Origin: Buchnera aphidicola (Chaitophorus viminalis)
GTDB taxonomy: Bacteria; Pseudomonadota; Gammaproteobacteria; Enterobacterales; Enterobacteriaceae
NCBI RefSeq assembly: GCF_026122795.1
Contig: NZ_JAIWQV010000003.1
Span: forward strand, 1 to 64,000
Direction of reading: 5' to 3'
Length of the DNA: 64,000 bases
Shown here in pieces: positions 49,465-59,587 of this stretch. Numbering within the stretch: position 1 is the stretch's first letter; each line of letters opens with the position of its first letter. The translations under genes and the position numbers were made by a program. The notes beneath the pieces are model-generated. The model was not told where the DNA came from, made no database searches, and saw only the letters and a program-made list of their open reading frames with translations.

Positions 49465-50211
49465 ATGAATAATAAACTTCTAGAAAAAATAATTAATAAA
49501 AAGTTAAATTCTAAATCTTTTCATGATTCTACTTACAATGGATTACAAATTGAAGGTTGTAAAAAAATCAAAAAAATTATTACTGGAGTTACAGCTTGTC
49601 AAATTTTATTAGATATATCTGTTAAATATAGAGCTGAAGCTATTATTGTACATCATGGATATTTTTGGAAAAATGATCCAAAATGTATTCATAATTTTAC
49701 AAGAAAACGTTTACAAACAATTTTATCAAATAATATTAATTTATATAGTTGGCACTTACCTTTAGATGCTCATTTAAAATTAGGAAATAATGCTTATATA
49801 GAAAAATCTTTAAAAATTGATAAAAAAAAAATAATTACACCATATTTATGGTCTGGTCAATTTAAAAATAAAATTAGTGGAAAAAAATTATATAAAAAAA
49901 TTTTTTCTATTTTTAAAAGAAAACCTATATATATTCCTGAAAATACAAATAAAAAAATTTCAAGTATAGCTTGGTGTAGTGGAAAAGGACAAAATTTAAT
50001 TTTAAAAGTCATTCAACATAAAATTGATTGTTTTCTTACTGGTGAAATTTCTGAAGAAACAACGCATTATGCAAGAGAATCTAATATACATTTTTTTTCT
50101 ATTGGACATCATGCTAGTGAAACTGGAGGTATACAATTATTAAGTAATTGGTTATCTAAAAAATATCAAAATCTAAATATAAAATTTATTAATGTTGATA
50201 ATCCAGCTTAA
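49465..50211 (+). CDS. ybgI: Nif3-like dinuclear metal center protein YbgI
   Basis: DUF34/NIF3-family protein of unresolved function (248 aa; E. coli 247). Metal ligands are visible in IIVHHGYFWK, SWHLPLDAHLKLGNN, and the late GHHASETGGIQLL. It begins 4 bp after phrB; in E. coli phrB and ybgI are also neighbours. Sometimes annotated as GTP cyclohydrolase I type 2 homologue, for which I see no independent support. Confidence 0.9.
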   Translation: MNNKLLEKIINKKLNSKSFHDSTYNGLQIEGCKKIKKIITGVTACQILLDISVKYRAEAIIVHHGYFWKNDPKCIHNFTRKRLQTILSNNINLYSWHLPLDAHLKLGNNAYIEKSLKIDKKKIITPYLWSGQFKNKISGKKLYKKIFSIFKRKPIYIPENTNKKISSIAWCSGKGQNLILKVIQHKIDCFLTGEISEETTHYARESNIHFFSIGHHASETGGIQLLSNWLSKKYQNLNIKFINVDNPA

Positions 50212-50259
50212 AATTTCAAATAAGTTTTATATTTAATACAATTTAATGAGAAAAATGAA

Positions 50260-53043
50260 ATGAGTACAAAACAAATAAAAAAAAATAATGAATTATGGAT
50301 AAATTCTATAAATCAAGAATATTTAGATAATCTTTATAAAAAATATCTAAAAGATGAAAATTCTTTAGATATGTTATGGAGAAAAAAATTTAAAAAACTA
50401 AATTTATATTTTTTAAATAAAAATAATGATTATAATATTCAAAATAATAAAATAAATTTTAAAAATAATTATATGAAATCAAAATTTCATATATTAAATC
50501 AAAAAAAAATTTTTAAAATATTAAATTTTTTTAGAAAAAAAGGTTATAAATATTCTAATATAAATCCTTTAGAAAATTTAAAATATCAAAAAGAAATTAC
50601 TAAAATTAATCATGATTTTTTTAAAATATCTGATAAAAAATTATATGAAGAAATAATTTTAAATATAAATAAAAATAAAATTAAAAATTTTTCTAATTTT
50701 TTTTCTTTTTTATCTTGGTTAAAAAAGAAATATTGCCATACTATAGGTTTTGAATTTAATCATTTAAGTATTAAAAAAGAAAAATTGTGGTGTATAGATT
50801 ATATTGAAAGAAAATGGAATAAAAATATTTATACAAAAAATAAAAAATTAAATATATTAAATGCAATTATTTATTCTGAAACATTTGAAAATTATATTAA
50901 TTCTAAATATCCAGGATATAAAAGATTTTCTTTAGAAGGAAATGATTCTTTAATTCCTATGTTATATGAAGCTATTATTTGTTCTATTAAAAATAAAATT
51001 AAAAATTTATATATAGGTATGGCGCATCGTGGTAGATTAAATGTATTAACTAATATTTTAGGAAAACCTACAAAAAAATTATTTCAAGAATTTTCTAAAA
51101 ATTTTACAAATTCTATAAATACAGGAGATGTTAAATATCATTTTGGATTTTATTCAAAAGCTATCACAAAACATGGATCAGCGTATTTAAATTTAGAATA
51201 TAATCCTTCTCACTTAGAAATTATTAATCCTGTAATTATGGGAATTTCTCGATCTTGTATAGATTCTTTACAATCTTCTAAGAAAAATAAAGTATTATCA
51301 ATTATGATTCATGGTGATGCTGCTCTTATTGGTCAAGGTGTTATACAAGAAACTTTAAATATGTCTCAAACTCCAGGTTATACTGTAGGTGGTTCTGTAC
51401 ATATTGTTATTAATAATCAAATTGGTTTTACTACATCTAATATTAATCATATGAGATCTAGTAATTATTGTACTGATATTGCTAAAATGATTGAATCACC
51501 TATTTTTCATGTTAATGCAGATGATCCAGAAGCTGCTGTTTTTGCTATTCAAATGGCAATAAAATATAAAAAAAAATTTAAAAAAGATGTTTTTATAGAT
51601 TTAATTGGTTATAGACGTTATGGGCATAATGAATCAGATGAACCATCTGTTACTCAACCATTAATGTATCAAAAAATTAAAAATCATCCTACCGTAAAAA
51701 ATATATATTTTAAAAAATTACTTAAAAAAAAAATCATTACAAAAAATAAAATATTAAAAATTATATTAAATTATCAAAAACAATTAGATAATAAATTAAG
51801 TATTTCTCCAAATTATAGTTCTTTAAATTTTGAATTAAAATCAAATTATAATAAAATTCAAGATTTATCTTTAAATTTAAAGAAAATAAAATTCTCAAAA
51901 AATAAATTGTTAAAATTATTTAAAGATATTAATACATTACCAAAAAAATTAAATATACATCCTTTAGTAAAAAAGATTTATATAAATAGAATGTATATGG
52001 TTAAAAAAGAAAAATATATTGATTGGGGAGCTGCTGAAAATTTAGCTTATGCATATTTATTAAATATTGGAATTTCTTGTCGAATTTCTGGAGAAGATGT
52101 AATTCGTGGAACATTTTTTCATCGTCATGCAAAAATATATGATCAAAAAAATAATAATTCTTATACTCCTTTAAAAAATGTTTCTAATGGAAAATTTTTT
52201 ATTTGGAATTCTGTATTATCTGAAGAATCTGTTTTAGCTTTTGAATATGGATACAGTTTAAGAAATTGTAATACTTTAAATGTTTGGGAAGCTCAATTTG
52301 GAGATTTTTCAAATGTTGCTCAAGTAGTTATCGATCAATTTATTACTTCTAGTAAGGAAAAATGGAATCAAAGTTCTGGAATAGTGATGTTTTTACCTCA
52401 TGGATATGAAGGTCAAGGTCCAGAGCATTCTTCTGCAAGAATTGAAAGATATTTACAACTATGTGCTAAAAAAAATATACAAGTTTGTATACCTACTACT
52501 TCATCTCAAATATTTCATTTATTGTGTTTACATGCTTTAACAGGAATGAAAAAACCTTTAATCATTTTTTCTCCTAAATCATTATTAAGAAATCCATTAT
52601 CTCAATCTTCATTTAAAGAATTATATTTAGGAAAATTTAAACAAGTTATATATAAAAATAGTTCTTTTAATTCAGAAAAAATTAATAAAATTATTTTATG
52701 CTGTGGAAAAATATATTATGAATTACTAGAAATACATAATAAAAATAAAATGTCAAGTATTCTTTTTATTAAAATAGAACAATTATATCCATTTCCAACA
52801 AAACAAATATTAAAAATTTTTAAAAATTATTCTTATGTAAAAAATATTTTTTGGTATCAAGAAGAACCTAAAAATCAAGGTGCTTGGAATTATATTAAAA
52901 ATATTTTTAGTAAGATTTTTTCTAATAACATTAAAATTACATATGTTGGAAGATATTCTTCAGCTTCTCCTGCTACTGGAAATATTTATATACATAAAAA
53001 AGAACAATTTAAAATTATTAATTCTATATTTAAAAAATATTAA
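50260..53043 (+). CDS. sucA: 2-oxoglutarate dehydrogenase E1 component
   Basis: Thiamine diphosphate-dependent decarboxylase of the 2-oxoglutarate dehydrogenase complex (927 aa; E. coli 933). Segments: YPGYKRFSLEGNDSLIPML, MAHRGRLNVLTNILGKP, HGDAALIGQGVIQETLN, RRYGHNESDEPSVTQP, RISGEDVIRGTFFHRHA, PHGYEGQGPEHSSARIERYL and GRYSSASPATG. It is followed by sucB after 14 bp, forming an E1-E2 pair; lpd (E3) and sucCD are not in this window. Confidence 0.97.
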   Translation: MSTKQIKKNNELWINSINQEYLDNLYKKYLKDENSLDMLWRKKFKKLNLYFLNKNNDYNIQNNKINFKNNYMKSKFHILNQKKIFKILNFFRKKGYKYSNINPLENLKYQKEITKINHDFFKISDKKLYEEIILNINKNKIKNFSNFFSFLSWLKKKYCHTIGFEFNHLSIKKEKLWCIDYIERKWNKNIYTKNKKLNILNAIIYSETFENYINSKYPGYKRFSLEGNDSLIPMLYEAIICSIKNKIKNLYIGMAHRGRLNVLTNILGKPTKKLFQEFSKNFTNSINTGDVKYHFGFYSKAITKHGSAYLNLEYNPSHLEIINPVIMGISRSCIDSLQSSKKNKVLSIMIHGDAALIGQGVIQETLNMSQTPGYTVGGSVHIVINNQIGFTTSNINHMRSSNYCTDIAKMIESPIFHVNADDPEAAVFAIQMAIKYKKKFKKDVFIDLIGYRRYGHNESDEPSVTQPLMYQKIKNHPTVKNIYFKKLLKKKIITKNKILKIILNYQKQLDNKLSISPNYSSLNFELKSNYNKIQDLSLNLKKIKFSKNKLLKLFKDINTLPKKLNIHPLVKKIYINRMYMVKKEKYIDWGAAENLAYAYLLNIGISCRISGEDVIRGTFFHRHAKIYDQKNNNSYTPLKNVSNGKFFIWNSVLSEESVLAFEYGYSLRNCNTLNVWEAQFGDFSNVAQVVIDQFITSSKEKWNQSSGIVMFLPHGYEGQGPEHSSARIERYLQLCAKKNIQVCIPTTSSQIFHLLCLHALTGMKKPLIIFSPKSLLRNPLSQSSFKELYLGKFKQVIYKNSSFNSEKINKIILCCGKIYYELLEIHNKNKMSSILFIKIEQLYPFPTKQILKIFKNYSYVKNIFWYQEEPKNQGAWNYIKNIFSKIFSNNIKITYVGRYSSASPATGNIYIHKKEQFKIINSIFKKY

Positions 53044-53057
53044 TATAAAAGGTAAAT

Positions 53058-54197
53058 ATGAAAGAAAAAATAAAAATTTTAGTACCTGAATTACCTGAAT
53101 CTGTACATACTGCTACAATTATTAAATGGCATAAAAATATTGGTGATAAAATTTATAGAGATGATATTTTAGTAGATCTTGAAACAGATAAAATTATGAT
53201 TGAAGTACCTTCTCCAGAAACAGGAATATTGACTTCTATTGTAAAAAATTCTGGAAATTTAGTTAGTTCGCATGAAATATTATGTTATATAAATAAAAAA
53301 AATAATATTAATATGCAATCAAATTTTAAAAATATACAAGAAAATTTATCTCCATCTTTAAGAAGAAAAAATAAACTTTTAAATCAAAAAAAATTATTAG
53401 ATATTAAAGAAACAAAAATTTTTCCAAAAAAAGAAACATTAAAAAATAATAATTGTGTTTCAAAAAATTTTAATGATATGTTAAATAATAATGTTAAAAT
53501 TAAAAAAATTATTTCAATGTCTTCATTACGTAAAAAAATTTCTGAAAAGTTGATAGAAACTCAAAATAATACAGCAATGTTAACTACTTTTAATGAAGTC
53601 AATATGTCTTCAATTATTAAAATTAGAAAAAAATTTGGAGAAATTTTTAAAAAAAAAAATCGTACTAAACTAGGTTTTATGTCTTTTTTTATAAAATCTG
53701 TAGTATCAGCATTAAAAAAATATCCTATAATAAATGCTATTATAAATAAAGATAAAATAATTTTTTATGATGAATATAATATAAATATAGCAGTGTCTAC
53801 TGATCGTGGTTTAATTGCGCCTGTAATTTTTCAAGCAGATCAAATGAGTATTGCAGATATAGAAAAAAAAATAAAATATTATTCAAATCAAGGAAAACAT
53901 AATAGAATTACTATACAAGAATTAAACGGAGGAACATTTACAATAACAAATGGAGGAGTGTTTGGATCTTTATTTTCTACTCCAATTATTAACTCACCTC
54001 AATCTGCTATATTAGGAATGCATAATATTCAAGATAGAGTTATTGTAACCAAGCAACAAAAAATTAAAATTGCTCCTATGATGTATATTTCTTTGTCTTA
54101 TGATCATAGACTTATAGATGGCAAAGATGCTATTGGATTTTTAAATCAAATTAAAAATATTTTAGAAAATTTTATTCAAGTTATTTTAGATATTTAA
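53058..54197 (+). CDS. sucB: 2-oxoglutarate dehydrogenase E2, dihydrolipoyl succinyltransferase
   Basis: Core of the 2-oxoglutarate dehydrogenase complex (379 aa; E. coli 405). The lipoyl domain (1-78) has Lys45 in DLETDKIMIEVPSPETG, modified by LipB and LipA of this window. The catalytic domain (about 148-379) ends in SYDHRLIDGKDAIGFL with the active-site His and Asp. Between them, the peripheral subunit-binding domain is recognisable only as LSPSLRRKNKLL (97-108); its usual GTGxGGRxTxxDV part is replaced by Lys/Asn-rich sequence. Contact with E1 or E3 may be altered. Confidence 0.95.
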   Translation: MKEKIKILVPELPESVHTATIIKWHKNIGDKIYRDDILVDLETDKIMIEVPSPETGILTSIVKNSGNLVSSHEILCYINKKNNINMQSNFKNIQENLSPSLRRKNKLLNQKKLLDIKETKIFPKKETLKNNNCVSKNFNDMLNNNVKIKKIISMSSLRKKISEKLIETQNNTAMLTTFNEVNMSSIIKIRKKFGEIFKKKNRTKLGFMSFFIKSVVSALKKYPIINAIINKDKIIFYDEYNINIAVSTDRGLIAPVIFQADQMSIADIEKKIKYYSNQGKHNRITIQELNGGTFTITNGGVFGSLFSTPIINSPQSAILGMHNIQDRVIVTKQQKIKIAPMMYISLSYDHRLIDGKDAIGFLNQIKNILENFIQVILDI

Positions 54198-54295
54198 TTT
54201 TGTTAAATTCTTTCATAGAAATTCATATTTAAATATAGTAAAATATTAATAGTTTAATTATTAAATTTATTAAATTTAATTAAATATATTTTATT

Positions 54296-54337
54296 TAATA
54301 TAATTCTTTATTATTTATTTTAAAAAGAATTATATTA
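54296..54337 (+). terminator. 14-bp hairpin downstream of sucB
   Basis: TAATATAATTCTTT (54296-54309) and AAAGAATTATATTA (54324-54337) pair perfectly across a 14-nt loop, about 100 nt after the sucB stop, in the 240-bp gap before gpmA. Only one G-C pair is present; a T-rich stretch lies some 20 nt beyond. Possible terminator or 3'-end stabiliser of the sucAB transcript. Confidence 0.4.
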
Positions 54338-54437
54338 TTAAATATATAATAAAATTTTTTAATGTAATAAATTTTTAAAATATATTTTTATAATAAAATT
54401 ATATAAAATTTAATTTTTTTTTTAAAAGGAAAATTTA

Positions 54438-55127
54438 ATGACATTTCAAGTAATTTTTTTAAGACATGGTGAGAGTGAATGGAATCAATCTAATAGATTT
54501 ACTGGATGGTATGATGCTTCTTTAACAAAAAATGGAATTAAAGAAGCAAAACAAGCAGGAATTCTTTTAAAAAAACACAATTTTTCTTTTGATATTGCTT
54601 ACACATCTGTTTTAAAAAGAGCAATTTATACTTTATGGAGTGTATTAAAAAAAATAAATCAACCATGGTTGAAAGTTCATAAAACTTGGAGATTTAATGA
54701 AAGACATTATGGAGAATTACAAGGTTTTAACAAAGAAAATGTAATTCAAACATATGGTAAAAAAAAAATTATAGATTGGAGACGAAGTTTTAGAGTTGTT
54801 CCTCCTAAAATGAAAACTTTAAAAAATAAATTTTCTGGATATGATAAAAGATATTTTAATATGAAAGAAAAAGATATTCCTTATACAGAAAGTTTAGAAT
54901 TAACTTTAAAAAGAGTATTACCATATTGGAATAATGTCATTCTTCCAGAAATGAAAAATAATAAAAAAATAATTGTTGTTGCTCATGGTAATTCTTTACG
55001 AGCTTTAATAACTTTTTTAGATAATATACGTGATGAAGATGTTCCAGATTTAAATATTCCGACAGGAAAACCATTTATATATGAATTTAATAAAAATTGC
55101 GAACCTATAAAATATTATTATTTATAA
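54438..55127 (+). CDS. gpmA: 2,3-bisphosphoglycerate-dependent phosphoglycerate mutase
   Basis: Interconverts 3- and 2-phosphoglycerate. 229 aa (E. coli 250), shorter at the C-terminal tail. Phospho-His in FLRHGESEWNQSNRFTGW (His10), acidic site in RFNERHYGELQGFNK, second His in VVAHGNSLRALITFLDN, and IPTGKPFIYEF. Good AAGGA ribosome binding site at the ATG. pfkA follows 81 bp downstream. Confidence 0.96.
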   Translation: MTFQVIFLRHGESEWNQSNRFTGWYDASLTKNGIKEAKQAGILLKKHNFSFDIAYTSVLKRAIYTLWSVLKKINQPWLKVHKTWRFNERHYGELQGFNKENVIQTYGKKKIIDWRRSFRVVPPKMKTLKNKFSGYDKRYFNMKEKDIPYTESLELTLKRVLPYWNNVILPEMKNNKKIIVVAHGNSLRALITFLDNIRDEDVPDLNIPTGKPFIYEFNKNCEPIKYYYL

Positions 55128-55208
55128 AAAAAATAATAAATATAATGTTTGTAAATTTATAAAAACTCTATAATATATTTTAAAAAATCATAAAATTAAA
55201 GGAATCAT

Positions 55209-56171
55209 ATGATTAAAAAAATAGCAGTTCTAACTAGTGGAGGTGATTCTCCAGGAATGAATTCTGCTATTCAAAGCATAGTTCGAATTGCTTATAATAA
55301 AAACATTAAAGTTGTAGGAATTTTAAATGGTTATTTAGGATTATGTCAAAATAATATGATTACATTAAATAAAAATAATACATCTAATATTTTAAATAGA
55401 GGAGGAACAATTCTTGGTACAGCGCGTTATTTAAAATTTTATAAAAAAGAAAACAGAGAAATTGCAATTAAAAATATGAAAAAAAAAGGAATTAACGCAT
55501 TAATTGTAATTGGGGGCAATGGAACATATACTGGAGCTTATAAATTATATAAAATGAATTTTCCATGTATTGGAATTCCAGGAACTATCGATAATGATAT
55601 TTATGGAACAGATTATACGATTGGTTATAGTACAGCATTAGAAACAGTAGTACAAGCAATGGATAAAATTCGTGATACATCTTGTTCACATCAAAGAATT
55701 TCTATTATAGAAATTATGGGAAGAAATTGTGGAGATTTAACTCTTTTTGCTGCTATTGCTAGTGGTTGTGAATTTATAATTATTCCAGAAATTCCATATA
55801 ATGAAGAAAAATTAATTTTTAATATTAAAAAAAATATAAAATTAGGAAATAAAAATGCTATTATTGCTATAACTGAAAAAATTTGTAATGTAAAAAAATT
55901 AGCAAAAAAAATTGAAAAAAAAATTAATAAAGAAACTCGATCTACTATTCTTGGTCATATACAAAGAGGAGGTTCTCCTGTTTCTTTTGATAGAATTTTA
56001 GCTTTTAAAATGAGTTTATTAGCAATTAAATTATTGTTAAAAAAGCAATTTGGACAATGTATAGGAATTAAAAATAATAAAATAATTCATTATGATTTAA
56101 AACATTTTTCTAAATCTAAACATAAAAAACTAAAAAAAAAATTAATACAATTAGTATCTAACTTATATTAA
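55209..56171 (+). CDS. pfkA: 6-phosphofructokinase
   Basis: Commits fructose-6-phosphate to glycolysis (320 aa, the E. coli PfkA length). ATP site LTSGGDSPGMNSAIQ, magnesium-binding IGGNGTYTGA, catalytic PGTIDNDIYGTDYTIGYSTA, MGRNCGDLT, and LGHIQRGGSPVSFDR. The effector-site arginines of the family lie in these segments and appear kept. ATG preceded by AAAGGA. Converges with tpiA. Confidence 0.97.
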   Translation: MIKKIAVLTSGGDSPGMNSAIQSIVRIAYNKNIKVVGILNGYLGLCQNNMITLNKNNTSNILNRGGTILGTARYLKFYKKENREIAIKNMKKKGINALIVIGGNGTYTGAYKLYKMNFPCIGIPGTIDNDIYGTDYTIGYSTALETVVQAMDKIRDTSCSHQRISIIEIMGRNCGDLTLFAAIASGCEFIIIPEIPYNEEKLIFNIKKNIKLGNKNAIIAITEKICNVKKLAKKIEKKINKETRSTILGHIQRGGSPVSFDRILAFKMSLLAIKLLLKKQFGQCIGIKNNKIIHYDLKHFSKSKHKKLKKKLIQLVSNLY

Positions 56172-56206
56172 TTTAAATTTTTAGTTTTATGAAATATTAA
56201 TAATAA

Positions 56207-56968
56207 TTAATTTTTAGAAGAAATTTGAATCATTTTTAAAAAATTTTTATAATTTAAAGATCCTGATCCAATTAATACTCCATCTACATATTTTTGACAT
56301 ATAATATCTTTTATATTTTCAGTAGATACAGAACCACCATATTGCATATAAAATTTTATATTAGTATTGTCGCTTTTATAAATTATATATTTTTTTATAA
56401 ATTTTAAAATTTTATTTATTAAAATTGGAGATGCATTTGTTCCAGTTCCAATAGCCCATATAGGTTCATAAGCAATTAAAGTATTATTAAAAGCATTTTT
56501 TCCACATATTAAAAATATTTCATCAATTTGTTTTTTTAAAATACTTTTTGTTAATCCTGATTTTTTTTCATTTTTAGTTTCTCCAATACATAATATTGGA
56601 ATTAAATTATTTATTTTTGTACAATAAAATTTTTTAGCTACTAATAAATTATTTTCAAAATGATTTTTTCTTCTTTCAGAATGACCTAAAATAACATATT
56701 TTGCTCCAATTTCTTGCACCATATAAGTAGATATTTCTCCAGTGAAAGCTCCTTGATAATTATAATCAACATTTTGAACAGCAAAAGATAATTTTAAATT
56801 TTTCATACATTTTTTCATATATTCTATATATATAATTGGAGGAGATAGAATAATTGTATTTTTTTTAAAGTACTTTTTATAATCAAAACTTATTTTTTTA
56901 ATAAATTTTTGTACTAAAATTTTATCTCCATTTAACTTCCAATTAGCAATAATTATGGGTTTAAGCAT
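56207..56968 (-). CDS. tpiA: Triosephosphate isomerase
   Basis: Interconverts dihydroxyacetone phosphate and glyceraldehyde-3-phosphate (253 aa; E. coli 255). Lys11 in ANWKLNG, His96 in GHSERR, Glu168 in AYEPIWAIGTG, and phosphate-binding QYGGSVSTENI and GVLIGSGSL. In E. coli rpsA is followed by ihfB; no ihfB is found in the 192-bp gap between rpsA and tpiA. Confidence 0.97.
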   Translation of the reverse strand: MLKPIIIANWKLNGDKILVQKFIKKISFDYKKYFKKNTIILSPPIIYIEYMKKCMKNLKLSFAVQNVDYNYQGAFTGEISTYMVQEIGAKYVILGHSERRKNHFENNLLVAKKFYCTKINNLIPILCIGETKNEKKSGLTKSILKKQIDEIFLICGKNAFNNTLIAYEPIWAIGTGTNASPILINKILKFIKKYIIYKSDNTNIKFYMQYGGSVSTENIKDIICQKYVDGVLIGSGSLNYKNFLKMIQISSKN

Positions 56969-57160
56969 ATATCTCTCTTTATAAAATAAGAATTATATTT
57001 TTTTTTTTTTTTTAAATTTTTATTTAATTTATAGTATTTCAAAGTATTAAAATAGAGATTAATTCTTTGTAGTACTATAAATTTAAAAAATTTTAAATAA
57101 ATTTTTTTTTTTGTGGTTTTAAACTATATACGATTATTCTTTATATTATGAATATAATTT

Positions 57161-58753
57161 TTATAGATTTTTTTTTAGTAAATCATATTTTAAAAAAGAT
57201 AAATAAATTAATTTATTTTTATGATCAATATCATAAATTAAAAATTCTAAAATTTTATTCTTTTTTAAAATAGAGATTTGTTGATTAATATCAATTTTTT
57301 CAAGATTTGAAAAAATTATTATACCATTAATATTCTTTTCTAAAGAAATAACTATTTTTTCTTTTGAAGAAATAGATTGTAATTGTCCTTTTACAATAGA
57401 ATATTTTTTATTTTTTTTAATATATTTATTAAATGGATCTTTTTTAAGATGTTTAATACCTAAAGATATTCTTTCTCTATCAGCATCAACTTGTAACACT
57501 ATAGCAGAAATTTTGTCTCCTTTTTTATATTTTTTTACAGCTTCTTCTCCTGGAACAATCCAATCTATGTCAGATAAATGAACTAATCCATCAATTCCAT
57601 CTTTTAATCCTACAAAAATTCCAAAATCTGTAATAGATTTTATAATTCCATCTACTTTTGTTCCTTTTTTATTTAATTTATAAAATTTTTTCCATGGATT
57701 TAAAGTACATTGTTTTAATCCTAAAGAAATACGTCTTCTTTCTTCATCAATATCTAAAATCATTACTTCAATAATATCATTTAATTTTACTACTTTAGAT
57801 GGATGTATATTTTTATTTGTCCAATTCATTTCAGAAATATGTACTAAACCTTCAATTCCTTCTTCAATTTCTACAAAACATCCATAATCTGTTAAATTAG
57901 TAACTCTTCCAGAAATTTTAGATTTTTCTGGATATCTTTTAGAGATCATATACCATGGATCTTCACCTAATTGTTTTAAACCTAATGATACTCTTGTTTT
58001 ATCTTTATCAAATTTCAGAACTTTAATTAAAATTTCTTCTCCAATATGAACTATTTCACTAGGATGTTTTACTCTTTTCCAAGCCATATCTGTAATATGT
58101 AATAATCCATCTACTCCACCTAAATCGATAAAAGCACCATAGTCTGTTAAATTTTTTACAATTCCTTTTAATTTTAATCCTTCTTCGAGACTATTTAATA
58201 ATTGATCACGTTCAGCACTATTTTCAGATTCAATCACAGCTCTTCTAGAAACTACAACATTATTTCTTTTACGATCTATTTTAATTACTTTAAATTCTAA
58301 TTTTTTTCCTTCTAAATGTGATGTTTCTCGAATAGGTCGAATATCTACTAAAGATCCTGGTAAAAATGCTCGAATATCTTTTAGTTCAACAGTAAATCCT
58401 CCTTTGACTTTACCGTTAATTATTCCTTCAATTGTAGTAGAATTTTCATAAATTTTTTCTAAATTTAACCATGATTGATATCTCTTTGCTTTTTCACGTG
58501 ATAAAATAGTAGTTCCAAAACCATCTTCTACTGTATCTAATGCTACTTGAACTATATCTCCTATTTTTACTTCTATTTTTCCAGTTTCATTTTTAAATTG
58601 TTCAATAGGTATTTGAGATTCTGATTTTAATCCAGAATCTATAATAACATTTTCTTTATTAATAGAAATTACAGTTCCTGAAATAATTGATCCTGGTTTA
58701 GTATTATTAAGTTTTAATGAATTTTCAAATAATTGGGAAAATGATTCTTTCAT
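57161..58753 (-). CDS. rpsA: 30S ribosomal protein S1
   Basis: Binds mRNA and brings it to the ribosome, important where Shine-Dalgarno sites are weak. 530 aa (E. coli 557). Six S1 repeats can be followed: two N-terminal degenerate ones that contact S2 and the ribosome, then [40 protein letters not shown] and [20 protein letters not shown], and a sixth, weaker repeat after residue 450. The C-terminal tail is about 27 residues shorter than in E. coli. The upstream leader carries hairpins, and no strong ribosome binding site precedes the ATG. Confidence 0.97.
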   Translation of the reverse strand: MKESFSQLFENSLKLNNTKPGSIISGTVISINKENVIIDSGLKSESQIPIEQFKNETGKIEVKIGDIVQVALDTVEDGFGTTILSREKAKRYQSWLNLEKIYENSTTIEGIINGKVKGGFTVELKDIRAFLPGSLVDIRPIRETSHLEGKKLEFKVIKIDRKRNNVVVSRRAVIESENSAERDQLLNSLEEGLKLKGIVKNLTDYGAFIDLGGVDGLLHITDMAWKRVKHPSEIVHIGEEILIKVLKFDKDKTRVSLGLKQLGEDPWYMISKRYPEKSKISGRVTNLTDYGCFVEIEEGIEGLVHISEMNWTNKNIHPSKVVKLNDIIEVMILDIDEERRRISLGLKQCTLNPWKKFYKLNKKGTKVDGIIKSITDFGIFVGLKDGIDGLVHLSDIDWIVPGEEAVKKYKKGDKISAIVLQVDADRERISLGIKHLKKDPFNKYIKKNKKYSIVKGQLQSISSKEKIVISLEKNINGIIIFSNLEKIDINQQISILKKNKILEFLIYDIDHKNKLIYLSFLKYDLLKKNL

Positions 58754-58777
58754 ATTAATCTTTTACTAAATATTAAT

Positions 58778-58844
58778 AAACTTTTTAAAAAATCAGTTTT
58801 AATAAAAAGTTTTTAAAATTACTTTAACTATTTCCATGTTAAAG
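58778..58844 (-). promoter_or_regulatory. Possible S1 autoregulatory leader hairpins
   Basis: In the 96-nt region between cmk and rpsA, read on the minus strand, there are two stems: CTTTAAC/GTTAAAG at 58822-58844, with a loop ATGGAAATA containing GGA, and AAACTTTTTA/TAAAAAGTTT at 58778-58812. E. coli rpsA translation is controlled by leader hairpins with GGA in their loops and a poor ribosome binding site. The resemblance is suggestive; stems are A/T-rich and could be chance. Confidence 0.35.
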
Positions 58845-58849
58845 AGTGT

Positions 58850-59527
58850 TTATAACATTTTTAATTTTTTATAAATATATTTCATAGATACTTGTACAGT
58901 TTCTTTAAAATTCATATTAGTAGAATTAATGATTATAGCATCTTTAGCAGGTTTTAAAGGACAAATTATACGGTTTTCATCTTGATAATCACGTTTTTTG
59001 AGTTCTTTATTTAAAGTTTTTAAATCAATTTTAAAACCTCTGTTTTGTAAATCTATAAAACGTCTTTTTAATCTTATTTTAAATTTAGTTTTTAAAAATA
59101 TTTTTAAAATAGCATCAGGAAAAACAATTGTCCCCATATCTCTTCCATTAGTCACTAATCCTGGAAATTTTTTATATGATCTTTGTGTGTGTAAAAGCCA
59201 TTCTCGTATATATGGTAATTTAGCAATTTTAGAAGCCATCATAGAAATCTTTTGAGAATGTATTTTATTTGAGATATCAATATCATGAAAAAATATTTTT
59301 AATTCATTACGAATAATTTTAAAATTAAATTTTAAATTTTCTAATTTAAAAATTATTTTTTTATTTAAAGATAAATTATATTTCAAAATAAAAAAAGCAG
59401 TAATTCTATACATATATCCTGATTCTAAAATATGCCATTTTAATTTTTTTGATATAGCATAAGTTAATGTACTTTTTCCAACACCACTAGGTCCATCAAT
59501 AGTTATTACTGGGATAATTTTTTTCAT
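58850..59527 (-). CDS. cmk: Cytidylate kinase
   Basis: Phosphorylates CMP and dCMP (225 aa; E. coli 227). P-loop ITIDGPSGVGKSTL (residues 9-22), TNGRDMGTIVFPDAILKIF, and the NMP-binding/lid region RLKRRFIDLQNRG and KKRDYQDENR. Part of the conserved serC-aroA-cmk-rpsA run. The frame is intact. Confidence 0.95.
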   Translation of the reverse strand: MKKIIPVITIDGPSGVGKSTLTYAISKKLKWHILESGYMYRITAFFILKYNLSLNKKIIFKLENLKFNFKIIRNELKIFFHDIDISNKIHSQKISMMASKIAKLPYIREWLLHTQRSYKKFPGLVTNGRDMGTIVFPDAILKIFLKTKFKIRLKRRFIDLQNRGFKIDLKTLNKELKKRDYQDENRIICPLKPAKDAIIINSTNMNFKETVQVSMKYIYKKLKML

Positions 59528-59587
59528 ATATTATTTAATTATATTAATAAATTTTATTAATAAATATTTTTATATTATTTATATTTT

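Noticed and set aside
52880-53089. 69-codon frame overlapping the sucA end and sucB start
   Set aside because: Out of frame with both genes; the sequence reads as a shifted copy of the SucA C-terminus.
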